Source: Nitrososphaera sp.
GTDB lineage: Archaea > Thermoproteota > Nitrososphaeria > Nitrososphaerales > Nitrososphaeraceae
Assembly: GCA_025450475.1 (NCBI GenBank)
Contig: JANWHJ010000068.1
Span: 1 to 10,763 of the forward strand
Direction of reading: 5' to 3'
DNA length: 10,763 bases
In this document: one piece after another, positions 6,000-10,763 of the stretch
Numbering within the stretch: the first letter of the stretch is position 1
How the letters are laid out: each line of letters starts with the position of its first letter
Program-made: the position numbers and the translations under genes
The notes under the pieces: model-generated
The model's database searches: none
What the model was told of the DNA's origin: nothing
The model's input: the letters and a program-made list of their open reading frames with translations, nothing else

Positions 6000-6188
6000 A
6001 TGGAAGTCGAGAAACTTAGGTGCAACATTTGCGAAGTCGCGGTAAGCTCTAGCCAGGCAAAACAGCATGCGTCGACCTCTTCTCATGAGTCTAGGAGATT
6101 AGAATTGGAACAAGAGCTAAGTGCCGTTAGAAAAGGCAAGTACAAGAACGACAGTTCTGTCGTCGTCCAGTGGAAGAATTCGGTATGA
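6000..6188 (+). CDS. 62-residue C2H2-like zinc-finger miniprotein
   Basis: The protein begins MEVEKLRCNICEVAVSSSQA and has Cys8, Cys11, His23 and His29 in C-x2-C-x11-H-x5-H, resembling single U1/matrin-type C2H2 fingers. A charged helix follows (SRRLELEQELSAVRKGKYKN), and the protein ends with SSVVVQWKNSV. Translation from ATG 6000 is supported by the TATA box 26 nt upstream. The gene ends in TGA at 6186-6188, directly abutting the stop codon of the opposing universal stress protein gene. It shares finger spacing, but little other sequence, with the miniprotein at 5444. A nucleic-acid-binding or protein-interaction role is inferred from the fold only. Confidence 0.82.
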   Translation: MEVEKLRCNICEVAVSSSQAKQHASTSSHESRRLELEQELSAVRKGKYKNDSSVVVQWKNSV

Positions 6189-6620
6189 CTATCTTACTAT
6201 GAGCACTGAAGCCTTTGAGTGGTGCAGCACCTTGTTTGACACGCTGCCAAGAACCATCTCCTTGAACTTCCCTAGACCGCGGCTGCCGATGACTATCAAG
6301 TCAAAGCCCTCTCTTTGCGCGTAGCCAGTGATGTTGGAAGCTGCGTCTCCCTCTGCAATTACAGTTTCAATCTTGACGCCTGCCTTTTCTGCAATTAGCT
6401 TGCACCTATCCAAGATTTTGGTGGATTCGGTTCTGTACTTGACCATGATGTCATCGATTAGCTTTTGAGACTCGATGTACACCGTAGGAGGGCTTTCTAT
6501 CACATTCATTGCAGTCGCGTGGGCGCCAGTGCTCTTGGCAAGAAAAATCGCGTGGTCAAGAGCGCGAAGCGAGTTGTCAGACCCATCTACTGGCACAAGC
6601 ATCCTAGAAAGCATGTGCAT
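6189..6620 (-). CDS. Universal stress protein, UspA family, ATP-binding type
   Basis: This 143-residue cytoplasmic protein has the full UspA Rossmann-like fold: first strand and loop MLVPVDGSDNS (7-17, Asp12), and the nucleotide-binding signature G-x2-G-x9-G-S at 112-126 (GSRGLG ... LGS). The intact signature places it in the ATP-binding (MJ0577-like) subgroup rather than the non-binding UspA subgroup. The C-terminal strand ASVLIVR closes the dimer sheet in this family. Two starts are possible, ATG 6618-6620 and ATG 6612-6614. The TATA-like element centred at 6642 predicts transcription at about 6616-6620, so the mRNA is probably leaderless. The gene lies 22 nt after the antiporter gene on the same strand, so it may be transcribed both from its own promoter and by read-through. 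Confidence 0.95.
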   Translation of the reverse strand: MHMLSRMLVPVDGSDNSLRALDHAIFLAKSTGAHATAMNVIESPPTVYIESQKLIDDIMVKYRTESTKILDRCKLIAEKAGVKIETVIAEGDAASNITGYAQREGFDLIVIGSRGLGKFKEMVLGSVSNKVLHHSKASVLIVR

Positions 6621-6635
6621 ATTGATGGGTTAGGC

Positions 6636-6647
6636 TATTATTTTAAT
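6636..6647 (-). promoter_or_regulatory. TATA-like element for the universal stress protein gene
   Basis: On the minus strand this reads ATTAAAATAATA, centred about 22-26 nt before the start codon(s). It overlaps the last codons of the antiporter gene, so the stress gene can be expressed independently. Confidence 0.55.
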
Positions 6648-7689
6648 GGAGAGTCAGGTCCTGAGGCAGCATGAACTGGATGATCAGGGATACGACGTAC
6701 ATTATGGCGAGTATTATCCCCACCTTGATCCCGATCTCTTTCTTGAACATCAGCGCCAGCGCGCCTAGGGTCATCCCTGTTACGAGTATCATCTGGTATA
6801 TCAGAATCTGGTTAACTTCAATCTTGGCATAAAAGCCACTATGGTACATTGCGCCAAAAACTGCTACTGCGAGCAGAAGCGTGTTGTTGAGTATCTTCGA
6901 ACCAAGCACGTTCGCTACTGCAATCGACGCGCCGGCGGCCCCCTTTCTTGCAAGGAGCATCATCGAGATTTTCTCCGGCATCTCTCCCGCTATAGGGCTG
7001 ATTATCACCGCAAGTATGATCACGGAAACGCCTACCTCCAGGGAAAACCCCTGTAGAGAATCGATAAAGGGAGGGGCTCCGATGAATATGCCAACGGTGC
7101 CCGCCGCAAAAGCCAGCATGGCCTTTGTCATCTCATAGTTTGGCCCTCTTTTCTCAGGCAGGCTTTCTGTGACCTTGACGACCTTGTGGTTTCCCACTTC
7201 TCGCTGGACCTTCTTTGTTTTGTTCTCTGCCTTCATCTCCATTAGGGCCATCACCAGATAGGCGACGAACATGCCTGCAAAGATAAAGCCGTCGACAAAG
7301 TCGTAGCCGTCTATGAAAAGGACCGCGCTAATGATTGCCGTTGCGAGCAAGAAGATCTTGTCAAGCTTGAACATAGAAACGTCGACAGCCTTTAGCGGCG
7401 CCTTTGACAGGCGCGAGGTGGCTATGAGGAGCATTATCGACAGCCCGAGCGTCATCATTAGCAAGTTACTGCCAAGGCCTGCACCTATCGCGGTCCCAAA
7501 TAGGCCGCCAGCGGCGGCATAAATAACTATGGCTATCTCGGGAAGCGTCGTTGCGACACTCAAAAGAGTGCGGCCAACAAATTTCGCACCATATTTTTTT
7601 GACAGATGCTCGGCCCCGTACGAGAGTACAAAGCTCGCGGCAGTGAGTTCCCCCAGCCAAAAAAGCATGGTCAGGAGGTCGCCAGCCAA
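6643..7689 (-). CDS. CaCA-family cation antiporter (sodium/calcium exchanger-like membrane protein)
   Basis: This 348-residue integral membrane protein has the two inverted alpha repeats of Ca2+/cation antiporters. Repeat 1 (about 41-85) contains ATTLPE (Glu51) and GLGSN (Ser74); repeat 2 (about 226-275) contains AGEMPE (Glu239) and VLGSK (Ser264). Around ten hydrophobic helices are visible, with a charged cytoplasmic loop at about 152-188 between the halves. The two central Glu residues are kept, but several other ligand positions differ from NCX_Mj (see findings), so the transported ion is uncertain. The start is a TTG at 7687-7689: a TGA lies immediately upstream in frame, and a TATA box is centred about 31 nt before it. 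The first ATG would be residue 8 (7668), and either start keeps both repeats. Confidence 0.88.
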   Translation of the reverse strand: MAGDLLTMLFWLGELTAASFVLSYGAEHLSKKYGAKFVGRTLLSVATTLPEIAIVIYAAAGGLFGTAIGAGLGSNLLMMTLGLSIMLLIATSRLSKAPLKAVDVSMFKLDKIFLLATAIISAVLFIDGYDFVDGFIFAGMFVAYLVMALMEMKAENKTKKVQREVGNHKVVKVTESLPEKRGPNYEMTKAMLAFAAGTVGIFIGAPPFIDSLQGFSLEVGVSVIILAVIISPIAGEMPEKISMMLLARKGAAGASIAVANVLGSKILNNTLLLAVAVFGAMYHSGFYAKIEVNQILIYQMILVTGMTLGALALMFKKEIGIKVGIILAIMYVVSLIIQFMLPQDLTLH

Positions 7690-7716
7690 ATCAGTTGCTG
7701 GTCAGCGACAAGGTCA

Positions 7717-7723
7717 ATATAAA
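7717..7723 (-). promoter_or_regulatory. TATA box for the antiporter gene
   Basis: TTTATAT on the minus strand predicts transcription from about 7694, leaving a leader of only some 5 nt before the TTG at 7689. This supports the TTG over the ATG at 7668. Confidence 0.65.
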
Positions 7724-7812
7724 TTACGTCTCGAGGACGTGAACTATCCCTTTTAGCTGAATTTCCTATCGACGATTTATTGCAATCTAGTGCGGGAACA
7801 AAGTTCGGAAGT

Positions 7813-7855
7813 GGTTAATTTGCAACATTACACATTACTTGGTTTAATTGCAAAT
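7813..7855. repeat. Imperfect direct and perfect inverted repeat built on TTGCAA
   Basis: GGTTAATTTGCAA (7813-7825) and GGTTTAATTGCAA (7841-7853) match at 11 of 13 positions with 28-bp spacing. Within them ATTTGCAA (7818-7825) and TTGCAAAT (7848-7855) form a perfect 8-bp inverted repeat. The second copy overlaps a possible TATA element (TTTAAT, 7843-7848). Confidence 0.55.
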
Positions 7856-8110
7856 ATTTTTCATACTAACCTAAATGCTCGACGCGGAGGCCAAATGCTT
7901 TTCCATCATTAAGACTAATGGTCTTTCCGCGATGAGTGGAAGTGAGGGTTGCGATGTGAGTGTCCATGCGTCCGATCTGGCCTAGATGAGTCGCCTAACC
8001 ATCAGTACTTAACCGCAGATCAGGAAATTCAGGCAGAGCGGAAAAACTCTTTTGACATCAAATCCCTTTGGAGCCGGTGTCTGTGATTTCTCTGCCAAAG
8101 CGATCCGAGT

Positions 8111-8938
8111 CTACTGCTTGAATCTTGCATAGACGTATGCTGTGTCTACTGCCTGGTCTGCCGTCCAAAGCGTCGGTAGCGTAACGGTGCCCTCGAGCTC
8201 CAAACCATGGCTTGCAATGACTCTACCCCATCCCCAACCAGTCTTATCACTCGAGTACGCCTTCATGACGTGGCTCCCCATGAAGTTAAAGCCGGTATTC
8301 TTCCAGAGCTCTTTGATCGACTCTACCTGTTTTATGACACTGTTTGCGAGCATTTCCCCCATCTCTGGAAGCCCTGAGATAAAGAACATTGGCCTTGATA
8401 GATTCAGCGCGCGGTAGTCAAACCGCGTCGCATCTGAGTTTACCACATTATACCTAACACCAGTCGTATCAGATATCGAGTTTTGCAGTTGTACTAGGTC
8501 TTCATCAATCTCTATTCCGTGCGATTCCATACCGAGCAGCTTGCCGCAATATGCTACTCTACCGTCACCGGAACCCACGTCGACCAGCTCCTTAAAACCG
8601 AGCAACTTTGCGCCTTGCGCGAGCGCAAAAGCTGATAATATCCAAGTCGGGTAGAAAGGTTGGTAGCTTGTATCATGTTTCTTACTTCCTAGCCAGTAGC
8701 TCGTGATATCTCCTTCGTAAACCCTGCACAACACACAAGAAATTTCCAAATCGTGCGACCTAACATAGATCGGGTTAGCTGTTGCGAACCTATGTAGTGA
8801 CCGAAGCGCGCCCTCTTCGATAGGAATAGACGTGGAATGCAAGAGCGGCACTACTTCGCAAAGCAGGCTTCGGCCGGCGTAAATCCGCATGAACTCGCGC
8901 TTCAGCTTAACTATTGCCTCTGCAATCGAATAGCTCAT
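8111..8938 (-). CDS. Class I SAM-dependent methyltransferase-like protein
   Basis: This 275-residue cytoplasmic protein has a Rossmann methyltransferase core. Motif I is LVDVGSGDGRVA (118-129), followed by the acidic strand end HGIEIDEDLV that would hold the SAM ribose, and NSDATRFDY as the likely adenine-contact loop. The usual (N/D)PPY catalytic motif of amino-methylating enzymes is absent; at that place the protein reads FFISGLPEMG. The N-terminal 100 residues are separate from the core and carry SCVLCRVYE (Cys68-x2-Cys71), possibly half of a metal site. The substrate is unknown. The ATG at 8936-8938 lies 3 nt after the stop of the zinc-ribbon gene, so the two are almost surely co-transcribed. 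No Shine-Dalgarno site is visible. Confidence 0.82.
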   Translation of the reverse strand: MSYSIAEAIVKLKREFMRIYAGRSLLCEVVPLLHSTSIPIEEGALRSLHRFATANPIYVRSHDLEISCVLCRVYEGDITSYWLGSKKHDTSYQPFYPTWILSAFALAQGAKLLGFKELVDVGSGDGRVAYCGKLLGMESHGIEIDEDLVQLQNSISDTTGVRYNVVNSDATRFDYRALNLSRPMFFISGLPEMGEMLANSVIKQVESIKELWKNTGFNFMGSHVMKAYSSDKTGWGWGRVIASHGLELEGTVTLPTLWTADQAVDTAYVYARFKQ

Positions 8939-8941
8939 TTT

Positions 8942-9103
8942 CTAGTAAACCGACTCTGCGCTTGGGCGCAGTCCTCGCCTGTAACTTTTATGGTTGCATT
9001 CCTTGCAGCGATAAAGCCTCTTGCGTTTGTAAGTGTATATGGTTTCCGGGTCTTCGATTATTTCGTGTCGCGTTCTAGCCATGCAACGGTCACAAAAGCG
9101 CAT
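8942..9103 (-). CDS. 53-residue zinc-ribbon miniprotein
   Basis: The protein begins MRFCDRCMARTRHEI and has two CxxC knuckles, Cys4/Cys7 and Cys33/Cys36 (RCKECNHKSY), the layout of a zinc ribbon. It is rich in Arg and Lys, especially between the knuckles (TYKRKRLYR), which suits RNA or DNA contact. I do not recognise a named family. The ATG at 9103 is preferred over an in-frame TTG at 9136 because the TATA-like sequence at 9138-9147 predicts transcription at about 9116, after that TTG. Its stop lies 3 nt before the methyltransferase ATG. A role as specificity or targeting subunit for the methyltransferase is possible but only inferred from adjacency. Confidence 0.75.
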   Translation of the reverse strand: MRFCDRCMARTRHEIIEDPETIYTYKRKRLYRCKECNHKSYRRGLRPSAESVY

Positions 9104-9137
9104 TTCAAACGACAATGCCTGATAATGTGGCTGCAAT

Positions 9138-9147
9138 TCTTAATACA
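9138..9147 (-). promoter_or_regulatory. Weak TATA-like element for the zinc-ribbon/methyltransferase pair
   Basis: GTATTAAGAA on the minus strand lies about 26 nt before a predicted start at about 9116, giving a leader of some 13 nt before ATG 9103. It is the only AT-rich element at a sensible distance. Confidence 0.4.
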
Positions 9148-9364
9148 TATCTGTGTGCATTCTTGGGCGTCACATTTGCCAGTTCGTGTATTCTGGAAGA
9201 AAACCAACCTAATATTGAGGTGACTCCATCTATCCAGATACACATAGACATCGCCAATCTGCGGTCTGGGGGGGTTGACAATAATAACTTTGTAAGGCCG
9301 GGCAACCTGATTCCTGGAATAGCCAGGGTTCTCATGATGGCCCAGGACAAGGATAATTGTGCTT

Positions 9365-10300
9365 TTATCTTCTCAGCTTCTTTGCCAAAAGATCCGGTAC
9401 TTCTCCAGGGCGCTTCGCCACTGGCACGTCGGCTCTTGCATAATTGGCAACCTTAGAGTCTGCAGAGCCATAGTTGCCATAAACTATTGCGCCGGCGTGG
9501 CCCATCCTCTTTTCCTTCGGTGCCGCTCTCCCAGCGATGTAGGCGATGACAGGCTTGTTAAAGGAAGTCCGTATGAGGTAATCTGCTAGCTGCTCCTCTG
9601 CGTCACCGCCTATCTCGCCCACGACAACAACAGAGTCGACGTCGTTCCTGTCTCTTATCAGATCAAACGCTTCTATGAGGTTGGTTCCGTTTATGGGATC
9701 GCCCCCGATTCCAAGGCCCAATCTCTGGCCATATCCCCTGTTTGTAAGGTTGTAAGAGACTTCGTACATCAAGGTCCCGCTGCGCGAAAACACAACGGTG
9801 CTACCTGCCTTGAACGGCTGGGCCGGCATTATGCCCACCTTCAACAATTCTGGGACGATTACCCCTGGGGTGTTTGGCCCAATCATCCTTGCACCCTTTT
9901 TATTGGCATACTCGAAAACCTTTATCGAGTCCCTGATTGGGACATGCTCCGGTATGGCCGCCAGTAGCTTAATGCCGCTGTCAAGAGCCTCGATGGCCGC
10001 TTTCAAAAAGAACGGTGCCGGGACGAATATCCCGGAGATCTGGGCGCCAGTGGCCCTGACAGCGTCAGCCATATTGTCGTACACTGGCGTGCCTTCAAAG
10101 TTCTGGCCGCCTTTGCCCGGCGTCACTCCAGCGGCAATGTTCGTGCCATACTCTTTCATCAGACGCGTGTGCGTCGAGCCATAGCTGCCCGTCATGCCCT
10201 GTATCACCACAGGTTTCTTTTGGAAATCCTTGTCGTCCTTGGTTCCTATGAGAATGTCAAAGATGTTGAACGTCTTTTCAATCGTCGCCAAAAATATCAC
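9365..10300 (-). CDS. sucD: Succinate-CoA ligase (NDP-forming), alpha subunit
   Basis: This 311-residue CoA-binding subunit catalyses the reversible succinyl-CoA + NDP + Pi to succinate + NTP + CoA reaction together with SucC. CoA-binding sequences GMTGSYGSTHTRLMKEYGT and GVTPGKGG are present, followed by IGPNTPGVI. The phospho-carrier His268 sits in RMGHAGAIV, and GEIGGDAEEQLADYL supplies the conserved Glu near it. The GTG start (10298-10300) overlaps the TGA of sucC in GTGA, indicating translational coupling. The first 25 or so residues (MIFLATIEKTFNIFDILIGT onward) exceed the usual SucD N-terminus, but no better start at the coupling site is visible. It acts in the TCA pathway and, in thaumarchaea, next to succinyl-CoA-utilising carbon fixation. 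Confidence 0.95.
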   Translation of the reverse strand: MIFLATIEKTFNIFDILIGTKDDKDFQKKPVVIQGMTGSYGSTHTRLMKEYGTNIAAGVTPGKGGQNFEGTPVYDNMADAVRATGAQISGIFVPAPFFLKAAIEALDSGIKLLAAIPEHVPIRDSIKVFEYANKKGARMIGPNTPGVIVPELLKVGIMPAQPFKAGSTVVFSRSGTLMYEVSYNLTNRGYGQRLGLGIGGDPINGTNLIEAFDLIRDRNDVDSVVVVGEIGGDAEEQLADYLIRTSFNKPVIAYIAGRAAPKEKRMGHAGAIVYGNYGSADSKVANYARADVPVAKRPGEVPDLLAKKLRR

Positions 10301-10763
10301 CGTTTTACGGCCGCGACTGCGGCCTGTATTGCTTCTTCAACGGTGTCATAGAGCTTCGCCCTGCTCCCATTGAGCATTGCCCTTGCCTTTTCAGATTCGG
10401 CGCCGGAAATCCTTGCAAATACAGGGACGGCTATCAAGTTGTTCTTATACGCGTCAAGTATAGCCTGCGCGACAAGGTTAGTCCTGACAATCCCGCCAAA
10501 GAGGTTCACGATTATCGCATCGACCCTCTTTATCTGGCTGATTACCTTCAGCGCCTCGTAGATAGTTTCAGTTGTAGCCCTACCGCCAAAGTCCAGAAAC
10601 GCGCCTGCATTGCCTCCAGCATCAGAGACCATGTCGAGGGTCGACATCACCAGCCCTGCCCCGTTCCCCACTATCGCAATATTGCCGTCCAGTTCGACAA
10701 GCGAAAAGCCACTGATCTCGGCCTGTTTTTCAAGTTCCGAGATGTGCTCAAACTTTTTTAGCT
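10297..10763 (-). CDS. sucC: Succinate-CoA ligase (NDP-forming), beta subunit, C-terminal part (runs off the right edge)
   Basis: The ATP-grasp N-terminal domain is outside the window. What remains is the end of that domain and the ligase domain. The frame stays open to the window edge, reading LKKFEHISELEKQAEISG and then SLVELDGNIAIVGNGAGLVM, the highly conserved substrate-region signature. Downstream motifs are FLDFGGRA, VNLFGGIVRTN (usually GGIVRCD) and VFARISGAESEKAR. The Cys-Asp to Thr-Asn change in the third motif is a minor departure. It is the first gene of the sucCD unit on this strand within view, and its TGA overlaps the sucD GTG by 4 nt. Confidence 0.93.
   Translation of the reverse strand, partial: LKKFEHISELEKQAEISGFSLVELDGNIAIVGNGAGLVMSTLDMVSDAGGNAGAFLDFGGRATTETIYEALKVISQIKRVDAIIVNLFGGIVRTNLVAQAILDAYKNNLIAVPVFARISGAESEKARAMLNGSRAKLYDTVEEAIQAAVAAVKR

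Larger units (their letters stand above)
7690..8110. other. Intergenic region upstream of the antiporter, with TTGCAA repeats and a short ORF
   Basis: This 421-nt gap lies 5' of the antiporter and 3' of the methyltransferase. It contains the antiporter TATA box, three TTGCAA hexamers (7780-7785, 7820-7825, 7848-7853), a short hairpin AAGAC-TAATG-GTCTT (7911-7925), a CTTTGG/CCAAAG inverted repeat (8066-8071 and 8095-8100) and a 36-codon plus-strand ORF (7875-7985). I recognise no RNA family in it. Confidence 0.55.

Noticed and set aside
7529..7756. 75-codon plus-strand ORF over the antiporter 5' end
   Set aside because: It is mostly antisense to the antiporter N-terminus and its promoter; no independent evidence.
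7911..7925. Hairpin AAGAC-TAATG-GTCTT as a terminator
   Set aside because: The stem is only 5 bp with no following U tract, and it does not lie just downstream of any confident gene on the plus strand.
7900..8030. Possible box C/D guide RNA (GATGAG, GATGTGA and CATCAG-like boxes)
   Set aside because: No proper RUGAUGA/CUGA pair with correct spacing could be assembled on either strand.
9105..9350. 81-codon minus-strand ORF between sucD and the zinc-ribbon gene
   Set aside because: It competes with the preferred zinc-ribbon promoter region, shows no motif or regular helix pattern, and has no promoter that I can find.
9115..9456. 113-codon plus-strand ORF beginning MPDNVAAILN
   Set aside because: It overlaps the sucD 3' end antisense by 92 nt, has no TATA box or Shine-Dalgarno site at a proper distance, and its second half is a shadow of sucD.
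1..10763. tRNA genes, CRISPR arrays, insertion sequences, integration sites
   Set aside because: I looked in all gaps for tRNA T-arm sequences, regular repeats and terminal inverted repeats around transposase-like genes and saw none.

Overview
The window looks like a chromosomal segment from an archaeon, most probably an ammonia-oxidising thaumarchaeon (Nitrososphaerota) of the moderate-GC soil type. Three things point to Archaea: an aCPSF1-type KH/beta-CASP ribonuclease, a UPF0147 protein, and promoters in which a TATA box sits about 26 nt before a start codon (leaderless transcripts). The lineage is an inference from protein character and base composition, not from a database search. I see no rRNA, tRNA, CRISPR array, insertion sequence or phage gene.

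Left part (1-1151, minus strand): an ABC-2 exporter, with an ATPase gene that overlaps a permease running off the left edge. A 379-nt gap (1152-1530) follows, containing a striking nested inverted repeat. Next, on the plus strand, come a small unrecognised protein (1531-1890), a site-2-type M50 intramembrane protease (1934-3166) and aCPSF1 (3290-5377), the archaeal transcription-termination ribonuclease.

Middle part (5444-7689): two very small C2H2-like zinc-finger genes on the plus strand. Each ends exactly where a minus-strand gene ends, with no base between the two stop codons: zinc finger 1 against UPF0147, and zinc finger 2 against a universal stress protein. Upstream of the stress protein, on the same strand, lies a CaCA-family cation antiporter whose ion-binding motifs are altered. 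A 421-nt gap (7690-8110) lies 5' of the antiporter. It holds TTGCAA repeats, a possible plus-strand promoter and a short ORF.

Right part (8111-10763, minus strand): a zinc-ribbon miniprotein and a SAM-dependent methyltransferase in a two-gene unit, then succinate-CoA ligase alpha (sucD) and the 3' part of beta (sucC), overlapping by 4 nt.

Most genes here are housekeeping. The parts most worth a second look are the twin mini zinc fingers beside aCPSF1 with their zero-gap convergent stops, the nested palindrome at 1413-1445, the unrecognised gene behind it, the zinc-ribbon/methyltransferase pair, and the antiporter's non-canonical ligand set. I do not claim a proven new system.
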